This document shows, piece by piece, positions 57,168 through 64,000 of a stretch of DNA of 64,000 nucleotides. The position numbers and the translations under genes are program-made. The notes beneath the pieces are model-generated. The model had not been told where the DNA came from and did no database searches. It worked only from the letters and a program-made list of their open reading frames with translations. The DNA comes from Buttiauxella noackiae ATCC 51607 (lineage in GTDB: Bacteria; Pseudomonadota; Gammaproteobacteria; Enterobacterales; Enterobacteriaceae), in NCBI RefSeq assembly GCF_001654865.1, contig NZ_LXEO01000015.1:114504-178503 (forward strand), written 5' to 3'. The first letter of the stretch is position 1, and the number at the start of each line of letters is the position of its first letter.

Positions 57168-57174
57168 ATCTAAC

Positions 57175-57196
57175 GCCGGTGAAAATCGGCTTTTTT
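57175..57196 (+). terminator. Intrinsic terminator of yciZ
   Basis: GCCGGT at 57175-57180 pairs with ATCGGC at 57185-57190 (one G-T) around a GAAA tetraloop, followed by six T. It overlaps the 3' end of convergent fsaA by two bases. Confidence 0.85.
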
Positions 57197-57857
57197 ATAG
57201 GCTCAATGAGCCGAATGCGCCCTGCCAGTCTTTCTCGAACGTTGCAATCGCCGCATTCACGGCTGGTGTTGTAAGTAGTTGTTCAGTGACATCAACAGGT
57301 AGCGTAATTGCTTCACATCCTGCCAGCAGACATGACATGGCCTGATGTGGTGTACGGAAGCTTGCGGCTAGAACTTTAGATTGTGGAGCATGTAGCGTCA
57401 GCAACTGCTGCAAATCCTGCACCATTTGAATGCCATCGCCACCCTGCGCATCCAGGCGGTTGACGTATGGCGCGACGTATTCAGCACCAGCTAATGCGGC
57501 AAGTAATCCTTGAGCGGCGCCATATACCGCCGTGCCAAGTGTCGGAATACCGAGTACTTTCAACTGTTTCATCGCCGCCAGGCCTTCTATCGTGGTAGGG
57601 ACTTTCACTACCAGACCAGGGACACGTTTCACTAGCAGCTCTGCTTCTTTCACCATCTCTTCAGCCTGCGAAGCGATGACCTGAGCAAATAATTTGCCTT
57701 CACCGCCTAATGCATCCTGCAACGATGGCAGCACTTCCCACAAAGAAATTCCCGCCCTGGCAACGATTGATGGGTTTGTCGTAACGCCTTGCAAAGGCAA
57801 AACGCGCACCAGGCGCTTCACTGCAGCAACGTCAGCAGTATCTAAATACAGTTCCAT
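57195..57857 (-). CDS. fsaA: Fructose-6-phosphate aldolase FsaA
   Basis: The 220-residue class I aldolase of the transaldolase family has the E. coli length, with Schiff-base Lys85 in LVVKVPTT and the TTNPS motif at 26-30. It cleaves fructose-6-phosphate to dihydroxyacetone and glyceraldehyde-3-phosphate in vitro and accepts dihydroxyacetone or glycolaldehyde as donors. Its true role in the cell is uncertain. It is divergent from ybiY-ybiW with 132 bp between, whereas in E. coli these genes lie together elsewhere on the chromosome. Confidence 0.93.
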   Translation of the reverse strand: MELYLDTADVAAVKRLVRVLPLQGVTTNPSIVARAGISLWEVLPSLQDALGGEGKLFAQVIASQAEEMVKEAELLVKRVPGLVVKVPTTIEGLAAMKQLKVLGIPTLGTAVYGAAQGLLAALAGAEYVAPYVNRLDAQGGDGIQMVQDLQQLLTLHAPQSKVLAASFRTPHQAMSCLLAGCEAITLPVDVTEQLLTTPAVNAAIATFEKDWQGAFGSLSL

Positions 57858-57920
57858 AAACTCTCCGGATTTGTCGAATATCTCAATACAGACATCATAA
57901 CGACACTGTCTGTTCTTTAT

Positions 57921-57954
57921 CTGATCAAAATCAATAAAACTTTCATTCGAAAGT
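57921..57954. promoter_or_regulatory. FNR-like site and TTTC/GAAA palindrome in the fsaA/ybiY promoter region
   Basis: CTGATCAAAATCAA at 57921-57934 differs from the FNR consensus TTGAT-N4-ATCAA only in the first base, fitting a glycyl-radical enzyme that is made anaerobically. ACTTTC-ATTC-GAAAGT at 57939-57954 is a perfect palindrome with the TTTC/GAAA character of DeoR-family operators, so the DeoR-type regulator encoded after ybiW (YciT) is a candidate binder. Both are inferred from sequence and position. Confidence 0.6.
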
Positions 57955-57989
57955 AATCTAATTTACGAACAGAAGATAAGGGCGGGCTT

Positions 57990-58889
57990 ATGCTATTTAA
58001 TATCCAACGTTACTCAACACATGATGGTCCAGGTATTCGCACTGTCGTATTCCTGAAAGGCTGCTCTCTGGGCTGCCGCTGGTGCCAGAACCCTGAAAGC
58101 CGCGCTCGTGGCCAGGATGTGTTGTTTGATGAGCGTTTGTGCCTTACCGGTTGCGATCTTTGCCCGCAGGCAGCACCACATGCAATTAGTCGTGCTGATG
58201 GTGCCCTGGTTATCGCTCGTGGAAAGCTAACGACTGACGATATGGCTACGTTGACGGATTGCTGCCCTACTCAGGCATTAAGCGTATGCGGTGAGACACA
58301 AAGTATTGATGCGATCATGCACAAAGTGCTTCGCGACAAACCATTTTACGACCGCAGCGGTGGTGGAATTACGCTTTCCGGTGGTGAGCCCTTTATGCAG
58401 CCTGACATCGCAGAACAGTTGCTGTGTAGAAGCAAGGAGGCAGGCATTCATACTGCCGTGGAGTCTTGTCTCCATGTGCCGTGGAAATACATTGAACCAT
58501 CGATTAACCATCTGGATCTCCTACTTGCCGATCTTAAGCATGTCGATGCCCAGCGCTTCAAACAGTGGACCGATGGCAGCGCCGAACGCGTGATGGATAA
58601 CTTCCGCAAACTGGCAGCGCGAAATGTAGAAATGACGATTCGTGTACCGTTAATCCCCGATTTTAATGCCGATGAGCAATCAATTCGCGCGATCGCTGAT
58701 TTTGCCGCCGATGAACTTGGCGTGAAAGCGATTCACTTTTTGCCTTACCACACCTTAGGTATCAACAAATATAAACTCCTGAATATCCCTTATCTGGCCG
58801 CGCACCAACCCCTTGATGCGCCAGAACTGCTGCAATTTGCTGAGCAGTACGCAAGCCAAAAAGGGATGACCGCCTGGATAAGAGGATAA
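57990..58889 (+). CDS. ybiY: YbiY, glycyl-radical enzyme activating enzyme
   Basis: The 299-residue radical SAM protein has the GRE-activase cluster motif CSLGCRWC (CxxxCxxC) near residues 25-32. It has a ferredoxin-like insert with two cysteine groups (CLTGCDLC and [10 protein letters not shown]), and SAM-binding [13 protein letters not shown]. It would generate the glycyl radical on YbiW. It lies four bases upstream of ybiW in one operon. It is a few residues shorter than E. coli YbiY (308). An AGGGCGGG stretch precedes the ATG. Confidence 0.93.
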   Translation: MLFNIQRYSTHDGPGIRTVVFLKGCSLGCRWCQNPESRARGQDVLFDERLCLTGCDLCPQAAPHAISRADGALVIARGKLTTDDMATLTDCCPTQALSVCGETQSIDAIMHKVLRDKPFYDRSGGGITLSGGEPFMQPDIAEQLLCRSKEAGIHTAVESCLHVPWKYIEPSINHLDLLLADLKHVDAQRFKQWTDGSAERVMDNFRKLAARNVEMTIRVPLIPDFNADEQSIRAIADFAADELGVKAIHFLPYHTLGINKYKLLNIPYLAAHQPLDAPELLQFAEQYASQKGMTAWIRG

Positions 58890-58893
58890 ACCG

Positions 58894-61326
58894 ATGACCC
58901 AACTGAACCTGAACACCTTAAGCCAACGTATCAAAGATCATAAAGAAGCGTTGATACATATCGTAAAACCACCCGTTTGTACCGAGCGTGCTCAACATTA
59001 CACGGCCATTTACCAGCAGCATCAGGATAAACCGCTGCCGGTGCGCCGTGCGCTTGCCCTCGCCCATCACCTAGCGGAGCGCACAATATGGATTAAACAC
59101 GATGAACTGATCGTTGGTAACCAGGCAAGCCATGTTCGCGGAGCGCCATTCTTCCCTGAATATACCGTGGGATGGATTGAAACTGAGATTGATGAACTGG
59201 GCGACCGTCCGGGTGCTGGCTTCTCAATTTCTGAAGCTGACAAAGCGGTGATGCATGAAATTTGCCCATGGTGGCGTGGCCAAACCGTTCAGGATCGCTG
59301 CTACGGAATGTTCACCGACGAGCAAAAAGAGTTGCTGGCAAGTGGCATCATTAAAGCCGAAGGAAATATGACTTCAGGCGATGCGCATCTGGCGGTTAAC
59401 TTCCCACTACTGCTGGAATTAGGTATTGACGGTTTGCGTGCAAAAGTAGCCGAGCGTCGTTCGCGTCTACACCTGACCGACTGGGAAGATCTGCACAAAG
59501 AGCAATTCCTGAAAGCTATCGATATTACTTTCGTTGCCCTAAGCGAGCATATTCAACGTTACGCGGCGCTTGCCAAAGAGATGGCGAGCACAGAACCGCG
59601 TGTGGCACGCCGTGATGAGCTGCTCGCCATTGCTGAAAACTGCGAACTCATTGCTCACCATAAACCCACCTCATTCTGGCAAGCATTGCAGTTGAGCTAC
59701 TTCGTACAGTTGGTATTGCAGATAGAATCTAATGGTCATTCCGTATCTTTTGGCCGCCTCGATCAATTCCTCTATCCGTGGTATCGCCGTGATGTCGAAC
59801 TTGAGCAGACCTTAGGCCGCGACCAGGCTATCGAACTTCTGCAAAGCTGTTGGTTGAAACTTTTGGAAGTGAACAAAATTCGCTCTGGTTCGCACTCCAA
59901 AGCCTCTGCCGGTAGCCCGCTTTACCAAAACGTCACCATTGGTGGGCAGACGCTGGTTAATGGCGAAGCCGTAGACGCGGTGAACCCGCTTTCTTACGCA
60001 ATTCTTGAATCATGTGGCCAGTTACGCTCCACACAACCGAACTTGAGCGTGCGTTACCATGCCGGAATGAGTAATGGCTTCCTTGATGCCTGCGTTCAGG
60101 TGATTCGCTGTGGTTTCGGGATGCCTGCATTTAACAACGATGAAATCGTGATTGAGGAGTTCATTAAACTTGGTGTCAGCCGTGAAGATGCATACGACTA
60201 CGCAGCAATTGGCTGTATTGAAACCGCTGTAGGCGGCAAGTGGGGATACCGCTGCACAGGCATGAGTTTCATTAACTTTGCCCGGGTCATGCTGGCTGCA
60301 CTCGAACATGGTCGTGATGCCACAAGCGGTAAAGTTTTCCTGCCGCAAGAACATGCGCTCTCGACCGGAAACTTCACGCAGTTTGACCAGGTGATGAATG
60401 CCTGGGATTCTCAAATCCGCTATTACACCCAGAAATCCATAGAAATTGAGTGTGTTGTGGATACGGTTCTGGAAGAAAACGCTCACGACATTTTGTGTTC
60501 GGCACTGGTGGACGACTGCATTGAGCGTGGTAAAAGTATTAAACAAGGTGGCGCAAAATATGACTGGGTTTCTGGCCTGCAAGTAGGTATTGCCAACCTC
60601 GGTAACAGCCTCGCCGCGGTGAAAAAACTGGTGTTTGAGCAAGGTGCAATCGGCCAACAACAATTAGCCGAAGCGCTGGCTAGCGATTTTGATGGTTTGA
60701 CCGGCGAACAGTTACGCCAGCGTTTGATCAACAGCGCGCCAAAATATGGCAACGACGATGACGAAGTGGATTTGCTGCTGGCCCGCGCTTACCAGACTTA
60801 CATCGACGAACTAAAGCAGTATCACAATACCCGTTTTGGCCGTGGCCCTATCGGCGGTACTTACTACGCAGGGACTTCATCGATTTCAGCAAACGTACCG
60901 TTTGGTGCTGCAACAATGGCAACACCAGATGGTCGTAAAGCAACTACGCCACTTGCAGAGGGTGCTAGCCCGGCTTCAGGCACCGACCGTCTTGGCCCAA
61001 CTGCGGTTATTAGCTCTGTTGGCAAACTTCCAACCAGTAAAATTTTGGGTGGCGTGTTGCTTAACCAGAAACTGAATCCGGCGACATTAGATAACCCACG
61101 CGATCGTGAAAAATTGATGTTGATGCTGCGTACTTTCTTTGAGGCGCATAAAGGCTGGCATGTTCAATACAACATTGTTTCCCGTGAAACACTGATTGAT
61201 GCCAAACAACATCCTGATAAGTATCGTGACCTGGTAGTTCGCGTAGCAGGTTATTCTGCTTTCTTTACTGCCTTATCTCCAGACGCACAGGATGATATTA
61301 TAGCCCGTACTGAACATACACTTTGA
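58894..61326 (+). CDS. ybiW: YbiW, glycyl radical enzyme of unknown substrate
   Basis: The 810-residue protein equals E. coli YbiW. The glycyl-radical motif RVAGYS lies at the C-terminus with Gly786, and the thiyl cysteine with its general-base glutamate is in GCIETA near residue 441. The GCxE context places it with the dehydratase/lyase-like glycyl radical enzymes (glycerol dehydratase, choline lyase) rather than classical PFL, which uses two adjacent cysteines. The substrate is not known. It is activated by YbiY, and the enzyme is oxygen-sensitive, consistent with the FNR-like site upstream. Confidence 0.93.
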   Translation: MTQLNLNTLSQRIKDHKEALIHIVKPPVCTERAQHYTAIYQQHQDKPLPVRRALALAHHLAERTIWIKHDELIVGNQASHVRGAPFFPEYTVGWIETEIDELGDRPGAGFSISEADKAVMHEICPWWRGQTVQDRCYGMFTDEQKELLASGIIKAEGNMTSGDAHLAVNFPLLLELGIDGLRAKVAERRSRLHLTDWEDLHKEQFLKAIDITFVALSEHIQRYAALAKEMASTEPRVARRDELLAIAENCELIAHHKPTSFWQALQLSYFVQLVLQIESNGHSVSFGRLDQFLYPWYRRDVELEQTLGRDQAIELLQSCWLKLLEVNKIRSGSHSKASAGSPLYQNVTIGGQTLVNGEAVDAVNPLSYAILESCGQLRSTQPNLSVRYHAGMSNGFLDACVQVIRCGFGMPAFNNDEIVIEEFIKLGVSREDAYDYAAIGCIETAVGGKWGYRCTGMSFINFARVMLAALEHGRDATSGKVFLPQEHALSTGNFTQFDQVMNAWDSQIRYYTQKSIEIECVVDTVLEENAHDILCSALVDDCIERGKSIKQGGAKYDWVSGLQVGIANLGNSLAAVKKLVFEQGAIGQQQLAEALASDFDGLTGEQLRQRLINSAPKYGNDDDEVDLLLARAYQTYIDELKQYHNTRFGRGPIGGTYYAGTSSISANVPFGAATMATPDGRKATTPLAEGASPASGTDRLGPTAVISSVGKLPTSKILGGVLLNQKLNPATLDNPRDREKLMLMLRTFFEAHKGWHVQYNIVSRETLIDAKQHPDKYRDLVVRVAGYSAFFTALSPDAQDDIIARTEHTL

Positions 61327-61333
61327 TAATACC

Positions 61334-61354
61334 GGCGGCGCATCATGCGCCGCC
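61334..61354 (+). terminator. Strong hairpin after ybiW
   Basis: GGCGGCGCAT at 61334-61343 pairs perfectly with ATGCGCCGCC at 61345-61354. It lies 7 bases after the ybiW stop and 15 before the yciT start, with no U-run, so it may reduce rather than stop readthrough into yciT. Confidence 0.65.
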
Positions 61355-61369
61355 TAATAATTGGCTGAC

Positions 61370-62128
61370 ATGAACTCCAGACAACAAATTATTTTACAGA
61401 TGGTGATTGATCAAGGCCGCATGAGTGTGGCCGATCTTTCAAAAACAACCGGTGTTTCAGAAGTCACTATTCGCCATGATCTCAATCTATTGGAGAAAAA
61501 AAATTACCTGAAGCGTGCTCACGGTTATGCTGTTCCGCTAGATAGTGAAGATGTCGAAACACGAATGATGAACAACTATTCGTTGAAGCGTCATCTTGCT
61601 GATTTTGCTGCAACACTGGTGAACGACGGCGAAACCATTTTTATCGAAAATGGAAGTTGCAATGCGCTGCTTGCCCGCGCATTAGCTGAGCAGAAAAAAA
61701 TCACTCTGATTACCGTCAGTAGCTACATTGCACATCTGTTGAAAGATACCGACTGTGAAGTTGTATTACTGGGTGGCATCTATCAAAAGAAAAGTGAAAG
61801 CATGGTTGGCCCTCTGACACGCCAATTTATCCAGCAAGTCCATTTCAGCAAAGCTTTTATCGGTATCGACGGTTTCTTGCCAGAAACCGGATTTACGAGT
61901 CGCGACATGATGCGTGCTGATGTGGTTAACACCGTACTGGAAAAAGGTAGTGAAACCATTGTGCTGACTGACAGTACTAAGTTTGGCGCGATGCATCCCT
62001 ACACTCTTGGCCCGATCTCACACATTAATCGCGTCATCACCGACGATGCGATTAGCGCAACTTCCAGCCAACAATTGCAGGACACGGGGATTCAGGTCAA
62101 TATTGTTAAACAATTTCCCCTCGCATAA
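61370..62128 (+). CDS. yciT: YciT, DeoR-family transcriptional regulator
   Basis: The 252-residue protein has a DeoR-type HTH ([35 protein letters not shown]) and a DeoRC sugar-phosphate-binding domain ([43 protein letters not shown]). It follows E. coli YciT, which sits beside osmB and has been linked to osmotic-stress control. Here the ybiYW genes lie directly upstream, so it may have been drawn into control of that operon. The start at MNSRQQ (61370) is chosen over TTG 61361 to match the family. Confidence 0.9.
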   Translation: MNSRQQIILQMVIDQGRMSVADLSKTTGVSEVTIRHDLNLLEKKNYLKRAHGYAVPLDSEDVETRMMNNYSLKRHLADFAATLVNDGETIFIENGSCNALLARALAEQKKITLITVSSYIAHLLKDTDCEVVLLGGIYQKKSESMVGPLTRQFIQQVHFSKAFIGIDGFLPETGFTSRDMMRADVVNTVLEKGSETIVLTDSTKFGAMHPYTLGPISHINRVITDDAISATSSQQLQDTGIQVNIVKQFPLA

Positions 62129-62340
62129 TTTCAATTATAACTGCCTGCATTCATTGTGGGCAGTCCTCTTATCAGAATTATCCTGCCTATCCTTTAAGAT
62201 TATTTACCTATTGTTATTTTCAATACAAATTAGAATATTTATCAGCGATATAACAGGAAGTGATAATCACTGTAGTTATCTTTTAGGTCTTATATCGTCA
62301 TGTAGTTTCGCGGAACGCTCTTTAAGTTAGTTTATTACCA

Positions 62341-62348
62341 CTATACTT
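62341..62348 (+). promoter_or_regulatory. Probable sigma-S-type -10 element of osmB
   Basis: CTATACTT at 62341-62348, followed by AAG, matches the extended sigma-S -10 pattern CTATACT and lies ~45 bp before the osmB start, as for the osmotic/stationary-phase promoter of E. coli osmB. The -35 region is unremarkable. A partial Rcs-like box (TCAGAATTATCCTG, near 62172-62185) lies farther upstream and is not claimed. Confidence 0.55.
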
Positions 62349-62393
62349 AAGCAGAGACTATTTCCGCGAATCAATAATTCAGGAGAAAGTAAT

Positions 62394-62612
62394 ATGACCT
62401 TAAATAACAAAAAAATTGCTGCCGTTGTGCTGGCTCTAACCGTTGCAACCTCTCTGAGCGCCTGCTCTAACTGGTCCAAACGTGATCGTAACACCGCAAT
62501 TGGCGCAGGCGCTGGTGCGGTTGGTGGTGCTGTCTTAACTGATGGTAGTGCATTGGGCACGTTAGGTGGTGCAGCTGTAGGTGGTATTATCGGTCATCAA
62601 GTAGGTAAATAA
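62394..62612 (+). CDS. osmB: OsmB, osmotically inducible lipoprotein
   Basis: This 72-residue protein has a lipoprotein signal (lipobox LSAC) and a glycine-zipper domain with GxxxG-type repeats (GAGAGAVGGAVLTDG, LGTLGGAAVGGIIGHQVGK). E. coli OsmB is 72 residues and its gene is induced by high osmolarity and stationary phase. CAGGAG lies before the ATG. It keeps the yciT-osmB-yciH-pyrF order of E. coli. Confidence 0.97.
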   Translation: MTLNNKKIAAVVLALTVATSLSACSNWSKRDRNTAIGAGAGAVGGAVLTDGSALGTLGGAAVGGIIGHQVGK

Positions 62613-62697
62613 ATCTTGATACCAGCAAAAGCGTGAATGCTTTTACAAATTATAAAATCTTTAATATTCAGGTCTGACTTTCAGCAGTCATAGTAAA

Positions 62698-62723
62698 AGG
62701 CCACGGTATATTTACCGTGGCCT
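62698..62723. terminator. Bidirectional terminator between osmB and yciH
   Basis: AGGCCACGGTA at 62698-62708 pairs perfectly with TACCGTGGCCT at 62713-62723 around TATT. On the minus strand it is followed by TTTTA, fitting the end of pyrF-yciH. On the plus strand it ends osmB. Confidence 0.8.
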
Positions 62724-62750
62724 AATCATTTCCGTTATATTGTAAACGAA

Positions 62751-63080
62751 TCAACCACCTGCTAATTTCACCTTCATGCCTTTAGCTTCCAGCAGCGTTT
62801 TAATCAGTTCGCGTTTATCACCCTGAATCTCAATAACGCCATCTTTTACTGAACCACCACAGCCACATTTTTTCTTAAGTTCAGCAGCCAATGTAGCAAG
62901 TTCCGTGTCATTCGCATCGATGCCGGTAATCAAACAAACGCCCTTGCCTTTGCGACCACTGGTTTGACGTTGAATGCGCACTACCCCATCACCTTTTGGG
63001 CGAACGGGTGCCGACGCAGGCTCATCAATGCGACCTGTTTCAGTTGAGTAAACTAAACGACTGTTCTCGTCTTTCATCAT
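62751..63080 (-). CDS. yciH: YciH, SUI1/eIF1-family translation factor homologue
   Basis: The 109-residue protein has a disordered N-terminus and a SUI1 domain ([53 protein letters not shown]). It is the bacterial homologue of eIF1, which in vitro improves start-codon and initiator-tRNA discrimination, and in E. coli behaves as a stress-related translation inhibitor. Its start overlaps the pyrF stop by four bases (ATGA). Confidence 0.95.
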   Translation of the reverse strand: MMKDENSRLVYSTETGRIDEPASAPVRPKGDGVVRIQRQTSGRKGKGVCLITGIDANDTELATLAAELKKKCGCGGSVKDGVIEIQGDKRELIKTLLEAKGMKVKLAGG

Positions 63081-63811
63081 TCACCTTGTAACAATGAAGC
63101 GCGGATATCACGCAGCGTCTGAGAAGGATTTGCAGATTGGGTGATCGGACGCCCAATGACCATAAAGTCCACACCGGCTGTCTGCGCTTGCTGAGGTGTC
63201 ATAATACGGCGTTGATCGCCTGCATCACTTCCAACCGGGCGAATGCCTGGTGTAACGAGCTTAAATGATTGGCCCAATTCACTCTTGAAACGTACAGCTT
63301 CTTGAGCGGAACAAACAACACCATCTAACCCACAATTTTGTGTCAAACGAGCCAGGCGCTCAGCGTGCTCAGCAGGCGTGGCAGCAATGCCGAGATCGGC
63401 CAGATCGCTTGCTTCCATGCTGGTAAGGACAGTCACGGCAATCAATAATGGCGCATCGTTGCCAAATGGCAACAGCGCTTCACGTGCAGCCGTCATCATA
63501 CGCGCCCCACCGCTGGCATGAACGTTCACCATCCAAACCCCAAGTTCTGCCGCAGCGGCTACTGCATGTGCCGTCGTATTCGGAATATCGTGAAATTTCA
63601 GATCAAGGAATACGTCAAAGCCACGCGCCTGAATATCTCGAACCAGCTGCGGTCCAAACAAAGTAAACATCTCTTTGCCCACTTTTAAACGGCAATCACG
63701 CGGGTCAATGCGATCGATGAATGCTAAGGCTTTATCACGGTTATCGTAATCAAGCGCGACGACAATAGGGGAATCGGTGGCAACACGGGAGGATGATGCA
63801 GATGAATTCAT
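63077..63811 (-). CDS. pyrF: Orotidine-5'-phosphate decarboxylase
   Basis: The 244-residue TIM-barrel enzyme has the catalytic [10 protein letters not shown] motif (Lys and Asp array) near residues 71-80, and [17 protein letters not shown] at the phosphate-gripping loop. It performs the last step of UMP synthesis. First gene of pyrF-yciH. Confidence 0.98.
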   Translation of the reverse strand: MNSSASSSRVATDSPIVVALDYDNRDKALAFIDRIDPRDCRLKVGKEMFTLFGPQLVRDIQARGFDVFLDLKFHDIPNTTAHAVAAAAELGVWMVNVHASGGARMMTAAREALLPFGNDAPLLIAVTVLTSMEASDLADLGIAATPAEHAERLARLTQNCGLDGVVCSAQEAVRFKSELGQSFKLVTPGIRPVGSDAGDQRRIMTPQQAQTAGVDFMVIGRPITQSANPSQTLRDIRASLLQGE

Positions 63812-64000
63812 GGCTAAACCTTCTGATGTTGGACAGCACTGCGCGCATAGAGATAAACGGCAAGCATTCTACTCGTGGTACACACAAAATTACAGTTTCC
63901 ATTACTCCCTGCTAGGCATAATTGACTCGATGCTGATGTGAGTTTTATTAAAACGATCACTAGTATGTTGTAACTAAAGTGGGTCTTTTTTTAAAAATTT
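63812..64000. other. Region upstream of pyrF
   Basis: This stretch should carry the pyrF promoter. E. coli has lapB here on the same strand, but its 3' end is not visible before the window closes. No ORF or RNA is recognised. Confidence 0.4.

Overview
The window reads as chromosomal DNA of an Enterobacteriaceae species. Almost every gene is a close relative of an Escherichia coli gene, and several blocks keep E. coli order: zntB-fnrS-ttcA, mppA-mpaA-ycjG-tpx-tyrR-ycjF-ycjX-pspDCBA/pspF-sapABCDF, fabI-yciW-rnb-pdeR, yciT-osmB-yciH-pyrF. It is not E. coli itself. It carries an intact gapC, a 2863-residue cyclic beta-1,2-glucan synthase, an RpfF-type signal synthase next to pdeR/rpfR, and fsaA-ybiY-ybiW placed between yciZ and yciT. 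A Buttiauxella-like genus would fit, but that is a guess made without any search.

Layout. 1-3112: nfrA (cut by the window edge) and nfrB. 3437-9914: accessory genes, namely emrE, a short exported protein, a divergent SDR/HxlR pair, the formaldehyde genes frmRA without frmB, three small ORFs, an AT-rich glycosyltransferase and cybB. 10105-13806: gapC, dbpA, a Bor-like lipoprotein and unknown small proteins. 14292-22883: the giant glucan synthase. 23214-23363: tRNA-Gly(UCC) and a tRNA-like sequence with a collapsed anticodon arm. 23652-23901: a decayed phage integrase abutting ttcA, the site used by the Rac prophage in E. coli. 23947-27743: ttcA, a proline-rich micro-ORF, the FnrS sRNA, zntB, a diguanylate cyclase and a YoaK-like micro-protein. 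27856-44933: peptidoglycan-peptide recycling, tpx, tyrR, the phage-shock regulon and the Sap transporter. 45678-49889: fabI, yciW, rnb. 49890-56764: the most unusual part (below). 56985-63811: yciZ, fsaA, ybiYW, yciT, osmB, yciH, pyrF.

The region most worth attention is 49775-55894. The last ~37 codons and terminator of rnb occur twice, at 49775-49942 and 52001-52169, about 95% identical by eye with no indel. They bracket 2.1 kb holding an HNH nuclease with a possible PUA/EVE-like N-terminus (a candidate modification-dependent restriction enzyme) and a membrane-anchored protein. The very next gene, pdeR/rpfR, shows the same pattern: a decayed copy of its 3' end lies at 55797-55894, separated from the intact gene by a carboxymuconolactone-decarboxylase gene and a LysR gene. 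No recombinase is visible in either insert. Two adjacent genes with duplicated 3' ends flanking cargo suggest a repeated way of adding cargo here, either homology-assisted capture or an element that targets gene 3' ends. The second insert also separates rpfR from rpfF, the receptor/synthase pair of diffusible-signal-factor quorum sensing.

Cyclic-di-GMP and signalling recur: NfrB carries the tandem C-terminal region attributed to a c-di-GMP-binding domain, one membrane diguanylate cyclase is present, and PdeR/RpfR links DSF sensing to c-di-GMP turnover. Anaerobic control is also visible, with a near-consensus FNR site before fnrS and another in the fsaA/ybiY divergent promoter.
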